Source of the DNA: Gaeumannomyces sp. JS-464
Lineage: Eukaryota > Ascomycota > Sordariomycetes > Magnaporthales > Magnaporthaceae
DNA: 64,000 nucleotides
Direction of reading: 5' to 3'
Assembly: GCA_002197995.1 (NCBI GenBank)
Contig: NGZR01000001.1
Location: 5,642,001 to 5,706,000, forward strand
Of the stretch, positions 1-13,559 are shown in pieces. The translations under genes and the position numbers were made by a program. Positions within the stretch are counted from its first letter, which is position 1, and the number at the start of each line of letters is the position of its first letter. A model generated the notes under the pieces. It did no database searches. It had not been told where the DNA came from and saw nothing but the letters and a program-made list of their open reading frames with translations.

Positions 1-441
1 CAGTAGCATCATTGAATACATAAAGAAGTTGGGAGGAGAAGCGAAAGTAAGCATCCAAATAATAAAGAAGATCAATAACGGGCGGGGAATCAGAAGGGGG
101 CGTCTTCGCAAAGGGTATCTATCTTCTCAACTGAACGCCGTGCTGGGATGCAATTTTTTGCCAAGCACAAGGGGAGGGGGGTTTGAAGGAAGGAAAACGA
201 AGAAGACAAGGGGAAGAAAAAAGGGAGAAGAAAAAGAAGAGCAAACCAACGTGTCGTCTGAAAATAGCTGCATATACATCAATAACAATCCTGAAAAAAA
301 AAGGCTGTCCGCAAATCCCCACCTCCCCTAAAATCTAAAAGTCATGAGCTCATTCATTATCGAGACAGTCTGATTTCTCCGCCGAGGTTCCGAGCAGGGG
401 AAGAGGTGTCTCCACACCCGCTAGGGGCATTCACGGGCACA
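1..441. other. Spacer downstream of SUN gene
   Basis: Purine-rich sequence beyond the stop codon of the SUN gene, presumably its 3' UTR and the window edge. Overlapping 67-100 codon open frames on both strands have low-complexity Lys/Gly/Phe composition and no recognisable motif. Nothing else is seen. Confidence 0.5.
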
Positions 442-3400
442 TCACTGCTGCTCCGCAGGTAGGCGCTCTCCAAATAGCTTGACCCTGTAGAAGCACGTGT
501 GGTCCCGGGCGCCGTAGTTGCTGGTGGCCCGGATGAGGACCTGGTCGGTGGCGATGCCAAAGTCGGTGAGCTGCGACGGGAACCTGACGGCCTTCTCGAT
601 GGGCCCGCCAGCCGTCTGGTTCTTGAACTCGAACTCAACCACCTTGATGAAGTTGTTGTCCCAGAGCCTCTCGTTCATGTCTGTGTGCGGGAACGTCGCC
701 ATGGACCAGTCCCTCAGGGCGTTGCGCTGCCCGTACTCCTCCACCTCGATCCAGACCTCAACGTCCCGGGGCATGGACCCGTCGTCCACCGTCTCGAGCG
801 GGTGGATGTGCTCCATCCACAGCACCTGCGGGATGATGGGCTGGATGCCTATGTAGATGTCGGCCGGCCTGGAGCGCGATCGCTTGCTGTCCCACGTGCC
901 GCCCGCGCACCAGCAGTCGCCGTCGTCCTCCCACGCGTGCATAATCGCCGAAGGGTCGTTGGCGAGCCATGGCTTCTCGATCATCCATTCGGGTGTCCCG
1001 AAGCGCGGGTACTTGAACTTGAAGGCCGGGCTGCTGAGCTTGGGGTCGAAGTGGGCGCCCGACCGCACATTGAAGTAGTTGACCCGGCTCTTGAGGTCGG
1101 CGATCAGCGGGTCGTGCATGCGACCCTTGGTCAAGGACTCGAGCTGAAGATCGCCGATAGCCTTCCGCAGCTCCTTCTGAGTTATGCGTCGCACCTCATC
1201 GGCTGTGACACCTCCCGTCGAGGACTTGGAGAGTCGTTCAAGCTTCTTGGAGAGCTCCTCGTGGTTGCGTTGAAGGGCTGCGATGTCCGCCTTGAAGCTT
1301 CGTGTATTGGTCTTGTATTCCTCCTTGATGAGGTCCATAAACTCCTTTTTCATCACAACCAACTTGTCCGGAAGATTGTGCGCCTCAATCCCCTTGCGAA
1401 TAAGCTCTTCGACCTCTTGACCTGGAGCCTGCTGGCCCTGACCAGCCGAGGATGTCTCGAAGCTTGTGGTTATTTTGGCGGATCCAGGTCTCAAAGTCGG
1501 CGGCTCGGTCGAGGCGGTTCTGGAAAGGCTTCCAGTGCGGGTCTGTGATGGCTTTTTTCTCGTCCAGGATGATGAAATCCCCGTCCTGTCGTGCAAGAGC
1601 CTTGAGGGCCCGCCAAAACCGTCCGGGATGATGGGGTTGCCCTGCTTGTCTCGGTCGACGCGGATGTAGTTCGGTAGCGCATGTTCGAGCTTCGAGATAG
1701 CCGCCGTCGTCATCTCGTCCTGTCGCTTGAGGCGCGCAATCACCTGTTCGTGACTTTCCCACGCCTCCTTGAGGTTCCCATAATGGTCGTCGCTGAGAAC
1801 GACTCGGCGGAACGGCAACGAGGGCACGAACTGGCCAAGATTGTGCTTCCAGTCGGAGGCGCCATACCAATGGAAGCCAGTGTCCAGATCGTGGCCCTCG
1901 AAGCTTGCCGGCCCGCTGAGCCAGCTGAAGATCCATGACATTGTCACAATTGCCAGCGCAAAGTAGAGGAGTGTCTTGGCGAGTGTCTTCCAGTCAAAGC
2001 TCTTTTTGAAATGGCGTGCGAGTCCTTCAATGTTTTCGGTCCAGTTAGAACTGGATCCAACATGCGTGCTGTCAGAGGATTGAGAGTTGGCGGTTCCGGT
2101 AGCGGTAGTGTAGGTGTTGTCGGTTCGACCCGAATGTTTCTCGGGGCATTGGCTATCGGTCGATGTCGTATTCCGCTCCTTGTCAACCTGGATACGGCCG
2201 TTCCAGGCAGCGGCTGCAGCCGAAGCAGCTTCAACCTCGGTGACAGTAGTGCTCGCGCCACGGAGCCCCGGTTCTTCAGACGATCCTGTCCGACGACGCA
2301 CTTGAGATTGAGCCTTGGGATCTGGCTCTGCAAATGCTGAACGGGCCGGCCGCGTCACAGAGCCGACCGGTACCCTCGAAGGAAACGCGGTAAGCTCCGG
2401 CTCCTCGGTCCGCGCCCGCCCCCTCCTCTGTCCATTGCCCAGCCCATTCTTGATCGGTGAGCCGAGGGCAGTGTTCGTGCTTTTTCGGGGGGTGGCTTCG
2501 TCATCGCTGTGGTCGTTCTCAATGCGAGGCTGCCGTTGCTCCCTGAGCTTGTCGTTGTCCACCAAGTCATGATCAATGTGAGTCGCGATGTACCGCGAAG
2601 ATCCTGGCTCGGCTGAGGACGACCGGACTCCTCGATGAGGCGGGTCTGCGAACCAGCTGTACGTCTGAGTGCGTGCAGCTGGCGACTGTTGTCGCTCGAC
2701 TTGCGTCCAGGCCGGAGCGCCGGATGGAAGGCGACTTTGAGGAGGAAGCTCTTGGGCCACTGAGGATGGCGGAAGCGAGGATTCGGGAACTGTGGATGGA
2801 GTAGGAGCTATTGAGGTCCGTGGAGGAGGCGGTGTCTGCAATGTTGCACGCTGGAACAGGCCGCTCTCAAGGTTGAAGCTTCGCTCAGTAGGCGCCGCAG
2901 ATGACTGAACGGGCGGCCCCATGACCTTGAGGTTTCCGCCTGCCCCGTTGGCAGGCGTTTGCGGGACGTCCGAGCTTCGCAGTTCGTTGAGCGACGTCCG
3001 TTGGCGCGCGTGACTGGCAAGTCGTGCCAGTAGATCTTATCACCAGACGGGGAGGCATGTCAGTCGAGGGATACGTTGTGGTGAGCGTCACTGACCCGCT
3101 CATTCGTGACAAGTCGGGATAGAGCATGTCGCGCTGGGTGGGCGCACTGACAGGTTGCTTGGTGGTAGGCCCATCTGCCGACTGGGTGAGTGCACTGGCC
3201 GTATTGGTGCTTTGCTTGGCCGTATCCGGTCCGACCGCTTGGTCCACGGGTTGATTTTCTTGGTTTTCGGACAGCATGTCGACGTCGTCCTCGGCAGGCT
3301 CTGATGACCCGCTCCTTGGCTCGTCCACCGACACTTCCCGCAGCACATCGCGTTGCACCAGCGAGCGGGGCGGCCGCCCCCGAGGACGCCCAGGCTTGCC

Positions 3401-4044
3401 ACGAGTAGAGCCGTTCGTCTTCGGTCTGTTTTGGGCAGCCCCAGTCGCGCGCTCTGGGCTGCGTCGTGGTGATGCGGCCCCGGACTCGGAGATCCTTTGG
3501 CGTTTCGAATTCTCTGACTCGGAGGCATCGTCCAATGTCGGCGACTTCCTCTTTGCGGGCCTTTCGGCCTCAGGAATTGTGCGCAGCGGAGACTGCCGCG
3601 ACCTGTCCCGCCCATCCTCGGGGGCGCTGTCGCAAGGCGGTTTCGGGAGTTGGCTGTCTCCTCCAAGCTTCGTCGAGTGTTCATCACGGACGGAGCTCGC
3701 GAGGCTCGGGCTTCCTGGTCCTCCTTGTTGTCGCGCTGTACCCTGTTGATGGCCCTTGCGATACCGGACTGGAGGTCCGTGTCCTGGACTATGAAGGCGG
3801 GATTCTCTGGCGAGGCGGCCGTGAAGGCGGGCGCGCCGTAATTTGTGCTGTGCCTCTGCGGACGTGGGGTCAGGCCCGAGTTCATGTTGGCAGCGGCGCG
3901 CACCCGTGCAGACGCGCGCGTGGGCGCCGGCGAAGCGTTGACCTCAATTTCATCCTCGACGACGGAGGTGCGCGAATCTCCCCTGTGGTTGGTTCGCCGC
4001 CGCTCACCCAGAGTGGGCGGCTTGGGTGTTGCCTTTGGAGGCAT
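442..4044 (-). CDS. sad1: SUN-domain (Sad1/UNC-84) nuclear envelope protein
   Basis: Inner nuclear membrane protein of the SUN family; these bind KASH partners in the perinuclear space and link nucleus or spindle pole body to the cytoskeleton. The ATG at 4044 opens a Ser/Pro/Arg-rich, probably disordered nucleoplasmic region carrying an AT-hook (GRPRGRPP, near residue 218). A single membrane segment (about residues 663-683; LLYFALAIVTMSWIF) follows, then a coiled coil (about 866-912) and the C-terminal SUN domain (about 971-1165) with WMEHIHP and NYGARDHTCFYRVKLFG. Two adjustments are needed: an 82-nt intron at 3014-3095 (donor GTCAGT, acceptor TTGCCAG) and one base apparently missing from the G run at 3620-3624. 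With both, the product is 1,173 aa and the length is a multiple of three. The SUN domain is certain; the N-terminal join is inferred. The gene is divergent from the epimerase. Confidence 0.88.
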
Positions 4045-6264
4045 GACGGAGCCACCCTGCTGGATACTGAGGGTGTGATCAGAGCTGATCAGAGCCAATC
4101 AAAGCTCGAATGAGTCCGTTGGACGAGCCTTGTGAATAATTAGCGTATGCCCGCGCTGTGATGATGTTGAACTGAATCTGATCTGAGATGCGGCGCGTTT
4201 GCCCGTTGCCATGAAGCGCAGGTCGGGGCCCCCCTGCTAGAGGCGCAAAGTGGGCGGAAACTGATGCCAATGTCATGAACAGGTAACCAAGCACGCGCAG
4301 CGAGATATGGAAAAACCACACGTGCAGCCAGGTAAACAAGAAGAAAAAGCACTCTAGCAATGCGCCGAGCCGTTGCCTAGTGACATGAAGGAGGAAAAAA
4401 AAAAAGAGGGCTGCTCGGCCCGCCTGCAGGAGGGCCGGCGACGGTGGTTTTGCTAGAGCGGTGACAGCGCATACAAGTGGAACTCACCTCGAACAGCTCG
4501 AACTAGGATCCCTGCTGCCAAGGGTCTGATGGGAGCGATTTGGTGGGTGGGTCGCAGCACTGTAAAGTGGCTGGCAGGTTGGCGCGTCACCTTTCGCGCG
4601 CGCGTGGCTGGGCCGGAAAAATGCAGAGACGGGCCTGCTGGGAGAGCAACCCGGGTGGGGTGAAGCTGTCGTGGGCGCGGTGGGAAGAAGGAGCAAGTTG
4701 GGAAGGCGACGGCCGACGGGCGAGAGAGCGGATCGCCAGTGGTTTTGAGAGCGCGCACGCACAATTCATTGCAGCGCCGGAGCGGGCGGTGATGGCTGGG
4801 GATTGAATATTTTGGGCTGCAGGCTGGCCCCGTTTGCCGTCCGCCTCAGCACGCCCGCAAACGGCAGGGCCCGGTGGCAGAGGCTGAAAGCGGTAAGGGC
4901 CCAAGCCGGCGGCTGTTCCTGGTGCAGCGATTTGTTTGGCGAGGTACTTGAATTTGGTGCGTGGTCGGTGTCGTTTCCTTTGTCCCCTTTTTCTTGCTGT
5001 GGGCGGGCTCGTCTTGGATGCTTTCGGCGACCCGTGCCTGGCAATTATCCTCAGCAAATAGCGCGTCAGCGCGTGTCTAGCTCCAAAGCCCCAACGGCGC
5101 CTCGCTCTCCACTCCTTCTCCAGCCTGACTTTGTTGTCGGGAGGCTGGGGCGGGTGGGTCCCGGCTGCCAGGTGCAAGGGTGACTTAAGGAGTTGACGCG
5201 GAGCACACGTGATTTGGGCGGGGCTGTTGGGCTGCGTGTCGGCATCGGGGTCTTGCTGGCAGGCTTGGACGGGAGCGGGGGCCGCATCCGGAAACGTGGC
5301 GACGATCCCGTCAGAAGGGCGGTCGAGTTAGGTCGCAACCGTTGGCACGCGTTGGGTATGCACTCAGCAACGCCTCGGAATTGTTCGTCAGCCTGGCCGT
5401 GTCAAGCTGTTTTGTGCGGGCCCAATGGCTGGCTACTTGTCCCGCTGGCCCAGGGTCTACGATGTCATCAAATGATGCACATGTGTGCGATGTGCATGTT
5501 GTTCGGCATTCCCGATGTCCAGATCCGCTCCCGGCCTAGCGCCCACATTCACCACGACATCGCTTGCAAGAAGACCAGGAGACCCTGTTTCGACCCAACC
5601 AGATGCAGCTGTGCCCTCGGTCGGCTTTCTGCTTGTTCGCTGCTGTGCTGTCTCTCGCAACTAAAGTGCTCTGGCCGGTCTTGGTCGTCACCTGCGCCAG
5701 CGCTTCGGCGCCCTCATGCAGGGGAGCTCGAAGAGGCCTGGATACTGGCGTCACGCGTGCAGGAGCTCTACTTGAAAGTATGCATACGTGCAATTTTAAC
5801 CGTCACGGGTGTGTGACGTTAAATGATAGCCACATATGACCACCTTAGCACCTACAATAGAATTACGATCGAAGTAAATAGCGGGAGGTGCCAGACAAGT
5901 TGCGCCTGGCCCATTCTGGCAAGCCCATTGCCCACCTATCCAAGTCAAACCTCGGCGCAAGGCAGCCATCCGTCGCGGCGGTGCGCCATGATTCAGATCA
6001 GCATACAGGCATTGAGCACAGCTCCAGCTCAGCCTAGCGAGGCGAAAGGATTGACTCTGCTAAGCTTGTTGGAAGTTGAGTTCTCATGTAAGCCTCGAGC
6101 GGCCCGCAGTGCTGAAAATGGATGGATCCGTGGAGTGATGGACCCAATGGATCCTTCATCAGGCGGACCGAGGCTCTCCATGATTTGAGGAGCACAACTC
6201 TCGCCAGGCCCCAACCAGTCGCATCACCACCCCCAAGTACTGCGCACACACACGCATTTCCAAA
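4045..6264. other. 2.2-kb divergent intergenic region
   Basis: Shared upstream region of the SUN gene (-) and the epimerase (+). It contains many short overlapping open frames in GC-rich DNA but none with a conserved motif or good codon pattern. Purine/A-rich stretch near 4388-4405. The last about 100 nt before 6265 are CA-rich, as is usual in fungal leaders. No RNA gene seen. Confidence 0.5.
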
Positions 6265-7842
<1,578 letters not shown>

Positions 7843-8424
7843 GATTTTCGTGTGTGCATAAGCGCTTCTTGAAGTTCATGGTTTCGATACAACATATCTA
7901 GCTTCTGGGCGGGGGGATCATAGATCTTTTCAAAAGGGTTTGGCCAATGATTTGACCACGATACCTTCGGCACCGAGCAAGAGTTTGGTTCTCCACTGAC
8001 CTTTGAAGAGTAAGATGCTCGCTTGCATTCTGTTGCAGGTGCCCGTTCAAAGGCGCCTTATTAGCTCGACCCTATCTGATAGTGTTGCCACAAATTCCCG
8101 TCGGCGAACCAGGCCGTCGGAGAGCAAGGAACCTTTGGCGGAGGAGCTCGTGCGCCAGTACAGTCTCCGCCAAGTTTATCGTACGAGGGGTCTCAATTCC
8201 ATGCCCGATTCGTCTCCACCTTCGTCCGGCCTTGCAGCCGGAACCGGCGCGGGGGCATGCGCTGGTCAGTTGAACTGAAGAGTTCCACTCATGCGAGCCG
8301 CGGTCGCCGGCTACTCACAAAACTCACTCGTGGTCCTTCTTTATAACTTCGCATCCCCAAAGATCTTGTTGTAGGAGAGAACGGGTGCATCTCCACGACG
8401 ATATAGCCCAATTCGATTTGAACC
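7843..8424. other. Intergenic spacer epimerase / D-amino-acid oxidase
   Basis: About 580 nt containing the epimerase 3' UTR and oxidase promoter. No conserved open frame or RNA gene seen. Confidence 0.5.
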
Positions 8425-9816
8425 ATGCCGAGGATTGTCGTGATAGGGTTCGTCAAAGAGAAACCAGCCATGCTTGATGTTTGCAAATCGCTTCTAACCG
8501 CTTCTAACATGTTTGGATTCTAGAGCTGGAGTGTCGGGGCTCACCTCGGCACTTCTCCTGTCCGAAAATAAGAACAACGCGGTCACAGTGGTTGCCAAAC
8601 ACATGCCTGGCGACTACGATATCGAGTATACGTCGCCATGGGCCGGAGCCAATGTCTTGCCGTAAGACGCCCCTAGCGTTCTAAACATGGTCCTGTCCTC
8701 ACTGACCAATTCTGCACGAATTCGGACTAACCTCTTATACGACGCTGAAGGATGGCAAAAGAAGCAGATAGCCGGTGGGAGAGGCGCACCTGGCCCGTGC
8801 TGAGGCGCCTGGCAGCCGAGGTCCCTGAAGCCGGGATACATTTCCAAAGTTTGTGAAGCCCCAGCCATATTTGCCCATCTGGCGGTCCTGCGGTGGTGTC
8901 TGGTGTCGAGACGAGGCTCGACCTTGTCTGGAGCTCATCTGAGTAGCTGACTACGGCGGTACTTATAGAAACTCACATCTTCCGCCGGACCGCGTCGGCA
9001 GGGACCGACAAGAGCGAGGGCTTGGATCCGCTGTTCGACAAGGATCCGTGGTACAAGGACCTCATGCCCGACTTCCGTCCGCTGGCGGCGTCGGAGCTGC
9101 GGCCGGGCACCGCGTCCGGCAACGAGTTCACGTCGGTGTGCATCAACACGGCGCTCTACCTGCCCTGGCTAGTGGGCCGGTGCCGCGCGCGCGGCGTCGT
9201 CTTCTGCCGCGCTACGCTCGGCCACGTGTCCGAGGCCGCGTCGCTCAGTGCGCACGGCGGGCCCGCGGACCTAGTGGTCAACGCGAGCGGCGTCCTGGCC
9301 TGCCGGCTCGGCGGCGTCATGGACGCCAAGGTGTACCCGGCGCGGGGCCAGGTCGTCGTGGTGCGCAACAGGCTACCAGTCATGATCGGCGCGGAGTGCG
9401 ACGGCAGCGGCGCCGCCGCCGACAGGCCGGACGAGCTGATTTACGGCATGGAGCGCGCGGCAGGGGGCGGCACGGTCCTGGGCGGCAGCTACCAGAAGGG
9501 CAACTGGGACCCCAACCCGGACCCGAACCTGGCGGTGCGCATCATGGCGCGCGTCGTCGAGCTGTGCCCCGAGATCGCGGGCGGCAAGGGCGTCGCGGGC
9601 CTGGACGTGATCCGGCACGGCGTCGGCCTCAGGCCGTGCAGGGAGGGAGGGGTCCGGATCGAGAGGGAGGTGGTGGACGGGATGGACTGCCCGGTCGTTC
9701 ACAATTATGGTCACGCAGGTTGGGGCTACCAGGGGTCCTATGGGTGTGCTGAGCGGGTTGTGGAGCTTGCGGATGAGGTTTTTGCCGGTGGCTCCAGTCC
9801 CAAAGCGAAGCTGTGA
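8425..9816 (+). CDS. D-amino-acid oxidase, peroxisomal
   Basis: FAD-dependent oxidative deamination of D-amino acids, giving 2-oxo acid, ammonia and hydrogen peroxide. Four exons: 8425-8447, 8524-8661, 8751-8848, 8969-9816 (introns 76, 89, 120 nt); 368 aa. The N-terminus MPRIVVIGAGVSGL is a classic dinucleotide-binding motif, with intron 1 inside it. SPWAGAN at about residues 46-52, the exon-3 stretch ending PEAGIHFQ, and C-terminal blocks GLDVIRHGVGLRP and HNYGHAGWGYQGSYG match the DAO family (flavin and carboxylate binding). The last three residues, AKL, form a PTS1 peroxisomal signal. Small first exons make the start easy to miss; the ATG at 8425 is the only one joining GG to AGCTGGAGT in frame. 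D-aspartate oxidase is the main alternative; substrate cannot be read from sequence. Confidence 0.92.
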
Positions 9817-10113
9817 GGTGGTGATGGTGTAGGTAGGTAGGTGTCTAGTTGATGAATACATTAAAAATGATGGCGGATGAATATTCCAGCGACAGTTGGG
9901 AGGTTCGAAAGGAACATGGGCTGGAGTAGTTATACCCTAACCCTGGATAGGTCGGTATCTCCCCCAGAACGGAGCTTGAATGTTACGTCGTGCAGCTCCG
10001 AGTTCTTGCTCCGCCCAAGGGTTTCCACCTCGATTGAACCTCAATATCCCCCGTGGCAGCTTCCTCTCTCTCCACAATCGCCCTTGCGCCGGTTTGATGC
10101 ATCGAGCGTTGCC

Positions 10114-11582
10114 ATGGCCGAGGCCCCTACTTCGATTCCAGGGCGCGCCGTCCGCTTCGCCCTCGACGTCGCCTGCGGCCGCCATGCGCTCTCCAAGCTC
10201 GTCGGTCCCGCACTGCTCGCCCTGGACGGCCTTCTCTGCGCCCTGATCATCCTCAAGGTCCCCTGTGAGTAGCTGCTCTTGGTCGGGCGTTTGCGGCCTT
10301 TTAAATCTCCCTCCCCCTTCGCTGCTAATGCTCTGGGGTTTTCCAATTGCAGATACCGAAATCGATTGGGAGGCGTACATGGAGCAGATCTCGCAGTACG
10401 TCTCGGGCGAGCGCGATTACACCAAGATCCAAGGCGGCACCGGCCCCCTCGTGTACCCAGCAGGCCATGTCTACATCTACACGGCGCTGTACTACCTGAC
10501 GAACGAGGGCAGGAACATCATGCTGGCGCAGCAGCTGTTTGCCGGCCTATACCTTGTGACCCTCGCAGTCGTCATGGCATGCTATTACAAGGCGAGGGTA
10601 CGCGCGGAACGACCCTGTCGACGTCTCGCCCTACACTTTACGGATCCTCGGCTGGGCTAACTGAAAATTGTAGGCGCCGCCATACATTCTCCCGCTCCTG
10701 GTTCTCTCGAAACGCCTCCACAGCGTCTACGTCCTCCGCTGCTTCAACGACTGCTTCGCCGTCCTCTTCTTCTGGGTCGCCATATATTGCTTCCAGCACC
10801 GGGCATGGACTCTCGGCGCGCTGGTGTACAGCTGGGGCATCGGCGTCAAGATGACGCTGCTCCTCTCGCTCCCCGTCGTGGGCCTCGTGGTGTTCCTGGG
10901 CCGGGGCTTCGTGGGTGCGATCTGGGTGGTGTCCATGATGGGTCAACTCCAGGTCGCCATCGGCCTCCCATTCTTATCCCACAATGCATGGGGCTACCTG
11001 GGCAGGGCATTCGAGTTCTCGCGCCAGTTCTTCTTCAAGTGGACGGTCAATTGGCGCTTCGTCGGCGAGGAAATATTCCTTAGCAAGCCCTTCTCCCTTA
11101 CCCTCCTGGTCCTGCACGCCTCGGTCCTCCTCGCCTTCATCACCGCGCGGTGGCTGAAGCCGACGGGAAAGTCCTTGGGCCAGATCGCGGGCACCATCCT
11201 CTCCGGGCGTCTCCCCTTCAATGACCAACACGAGCTCGCCGTGTCGGACGCAGTCACGCCGCGCTATGTCCTGACGTCCATGCTGACGGCGACCGTCGCC
11301 GGCCTTCTCTTCGCACGGTCGCTGCACTACCAGTTCTATGCGTACCTCGCCTGGTCCACCCCTTATCTACTCTACCGGGCTGGTCTTCGCCCGGTCCTGC
11401 AGTACGGCCTTTGGGCCCTGCAGGAATGGGCGTGGAACGTGTATCCAAGCACGCCAGCCAGCTCTGCGGTCGTTGTCGGCGTCATGGTGGTCACGGTCGC
11501 CTCAGTATTCATCGGCGCGACGTCCGAGTTCAAATCCCCTCCTCCTCCACGGACCGCCCCGAAAGCAGCGGCAGCCAAATGA
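10114..11582 (+). CDS. ALG3: Dol-P-Man:Man5GlcNAc2-PP-Dol alpha-1,3-mannosyltransferase
   Basis: ER-membrane GT58 enzyme adding the first dolichol-phosphate-mannose-derived mannose to the lipid-linked N-glycan precursor in the ER lumen. Three exons: 10114-10264, 10353-10597, 10674-11582; introns 88 nt (GTGAGT) and 76 nt (GTACGC). The 434-aa product is close to yeast Alg3 (458 aa) and polytopic. Family hallmarks: [19 protein letters not shown] after the first membrane helix, [20 protein letters not shown] and [13 protein letters not shown], then [18 protein letters not shown] near the end. No frame defect. ALG10, acting later in the same pathway, lies 38 kb to the right, but nothing suggests coordinate organisation. 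Confidence 0.95.
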
Positions 11583-11621
11583 GCTAGTCGCTTGAGAATA
11601 TGGGATGGGAATTTCTGACGT

Positions 11622-12131
11622 TCAGTCTTCCTCTTCTGAATCTGACGGTGGCATCTTGCCGACATTCGAGTCTTCTTCGTCGCTGATCTCCTCCTTGTGC
11701 TTTGGGAACTGGGCCGGCCTGTGGACCATAGCTAGGCGTTAGTGGCAACTCGAGTGTCGGGCGCCCGGGGCCAGCGAAGGAAAGCAAGAAGAAGAAAAAT
11801 CAAGTTGTTCGCTTTACCAGTACGCCCGTTTCCTCCACTCGCGCTCGTCCCGCACCACGTTTACGATCTCGCCGTCGACCTTGCTGCCTTTGCGATCCTC
11901 GTCGGCCGCAATTTCGAGCAGCACGTAGCCACCCCGCCTGATCCAGATGGTGTTGCGGAAGCGGGCGGCGAGCTCGACCAGGACCGGCTTCTCGTTTGGG
12001 AGCGTGCACGAGTACAGGCTGTTGCCCTCGGCTTTGACGACACGCGCTAGCGACTGGTTGCTGGCGAGCGCGTCTGGTGGCGTGGTTGTCTCCTCGGCTG
12101 CCGCCTGGACGTTGCGTTTTGAACGTGCCAT
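11622..12131 (-). CDS. EIF1AD-like S1/eIF1A-fold RNA-binding protein
   Basis: Small protein of the EIF1AD family, with an eIF1A-like OB fold; the relatives are nuclear RNA-binding proteins. Two exons: 12131-11818 and 11718-11622, with a 99-nt intron (GTAAAG..CCACAG) that restores the conserved tail; 136 aa. Visible family features: basic start MARSKRN, the OB-fold core EGNSLYSCTLPNEKPVLVEL followed by FRNTIWIRRGGYVLLE, the motif VVRDEREWRKRAYWP, and an acidic C-terminus (SDSEEED). It is convergent with ALG3: the two stop codons are about 40 nt apart, so their 3' UTRs must overlap. Confident on the family, less so on cellular role. Confidence 0.88.
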
Positions 12132-12503
12132 TTTCTGGGGTTGATGCGTCGAGTTTTTCTAGTTGTAATGCGGTCGTGTTCTGCGGATGGATGCCCCTCG
12201 GGATTTTTTTTTTTTTGTTGCTTGCTAGAGTTTCCTGCCCTCCCCGGCGTTCAATACGTTTTCCCCCCAGTGTTCCAGCCTGTGAGGTGGGGGAGCCCGG
12301 TCATTTTACGGCTGCATCCGAGCCCCGCGTGAACACTTCCAGGGTCCTCAAGCGTCATGGCCGAGACGATCCATGTCTAGGATCACCCAGTTGGAACCTG
12401 CTGGCACTGTGCATTTATTGCTGTTTAGAGCCGTGTTTGCACCTCGACGCCTCATATTCTTGCCCTCGGGGATATCATTCCCAAGCATGACCATACAGGG
12501 GAC
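12132..12503. other. Spacer between EIF1AD-like gene and phosphatase gene
   Basis: About 370 nt with a T run near 12205-12219 and no supported feature; promoter of the EIF1AD-like gene and 3' region of the next. Confidence 0.45.
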
Positions 12504-13559
12504 CTATTCCAAGGCCCAAGCCTCGGCTTTCACTAGCAGGGCAAACGTGGTCCCCGGGCGGACTCGAAAGTCGTCTAGACCTAGAAGCTCCAGGAGCGCA
12601 CTTAGAGCCATTGAGTGGCACACGGCGGCGATGAAAGGGCTTGGGTCTGAGAGCCATACATCCTGCAGGACGGCCTGCCAGCGCCTCACGTGTGCCTCGG
12701 GCGTCTCCTTCTGGCCAGCGCGCCACATGGGGTCCTCCTCGGCCAGCTCGTCGGGCGAGGCGCGGAACTGCGGGTAGTGTTCGGCGATCCAAGCCCGGCT
12801 GCTCCGCCGATCGCACGTGTGGTCCGTCACGCGCTCGCGCAGGCCCTCCTTGACTACAGGGGCGAACCTCCGGCCCGTCGAGGCCGCCACGTCGCTATAG
12901 ATCAGTGTCGTCGTGGCCAGGCAGCGGCGCAGCGGACTGCTGTATATCGCACCCGGGAACGGCACGCCCTGGTCCGGCGGCAGGGCCGCCAGCGCGGCGT
13001 CAAGCTGCGCCTCCCGCCCGGCGCTGGGTTCCTCCTCCCCTCGCCCGTCGCCGCCGTCGCCGCCGTACAGCTCCACGGCCATTTGCTTGGCTAGCTCGGC
13101 GCCCATGATGGTCCGGGCCCACATGCGGCCTACCTCCTGGGCCTGCTGCACGCCCTCCTCGGTCAGCGCGGCGTCGGCCCAGACATTGCCCTCGCCGTCG
13201 CCCTCGAGCAGTGCCCAATGTGCGTCCCAGGCCGCCGTGCCGACCTCTGCCTCCTTGACGTTGTGGTGGCCCACGCCGTGCCGGCTGTAAAAGACGACCT
13301 TGTAGCCGCCGTTTGCCGCCATCGGTGTCGCGTCGGCGCTGGGCTTGCGACCGGCGCGGTTGAGCTTGCGCAGCGTCCGGGCCAGGCCCGGCCAGGTGTG
13401 GCCCTCGGCCAGCCCGAAGCGCGGCTGCGTGCCGACGCGGCCGTCGGGCTCCGCCGCGGCGAGAGCGCTGTAGTCGACGAAGAAGGTCGGGTCTGCGGAG
13501 AACTTGAGGTGGCCGCGGAACGGTGGACATGCCGGGGCGTTTTGCTCTGCCATTGCCAT
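12504..13559 (-). CDS. Phosphoglycerate mutase-family histidine phosphatase
   Basis: Single-exon, 351-aa member of the histidine phosphatase superfamily, closest in layout to fungal PMU1-type proteins. The phosphoacceptor motif is Arg93-His94-Gly95 in YSRHGVGHHNV; the second arginine region IYSSPLRRCLATTTLIY, a LRERVTDHTCDRRSS block and the late catalytic histidine in AVCHSMALSALLELLG follow in the expected order. Residues 1-85 form a family-specific N-terminal cap. Two in-frame ATGs (13559 and 13553) are possible starts. The substrate of this branch is not predictable; glycolytic mutase activity is unlikely. The frame is intact throughout. Confidence 0.85.
   Translation of the reverse strand: MAMAEQNAPACPPFRGHLKFSADPTFFVDYSALAAAEPDGRVGTQPRFGLAEGHTWPGLARTLRKLNRAGRKPSADATPMAANGGYKVVFYSRHGVGHHNVKEAEVGTAAWDAHWALLEGDGEGNVWADAALTEEGVQQAQEVGRMWARTIMGAELAKQMAVELYGGDGGDGRGEEEPSAGREAQLDAALAALPPDQGVPFPGAIYSSPLRRCLATTTLIYSDVAASTGRRFAPVVKEGLRERVTDHTCDRRSSRAWIAEHYPQFRASPDELAEEDPMWRAGQKETPEAHVRRWQAVLQDVWLSDPSPFIAAVCHSMALSALLELLGLDDFRVRPGTTFALLVKAEAWALE

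Noticed and set aside
29..331. 100-codon open frame rich in Lys/Gly
   Set aside because: Low complexity, overlapping antisense frame of similar length, no motif; lies in the likely 3' UTR of the SUN gene.
499..1548. 349-codon plus-strand frame over the SUN domain
   Set aside because: Antisense shadow of the conserved SUN coding region.
3014..3060. Short 30-39 nt introns joining the two SUN frames
   Set aside because: Too short or wrong phase; the 82-nt intron with donor GTCAGT fits both phase and size.
4453..5338. Several overlapping 90-200 codon frames on both strands
   Set aside because: High GC creates long frames in every phase here; composition is Pro/Arg/Ala noise with no conserved stretch.
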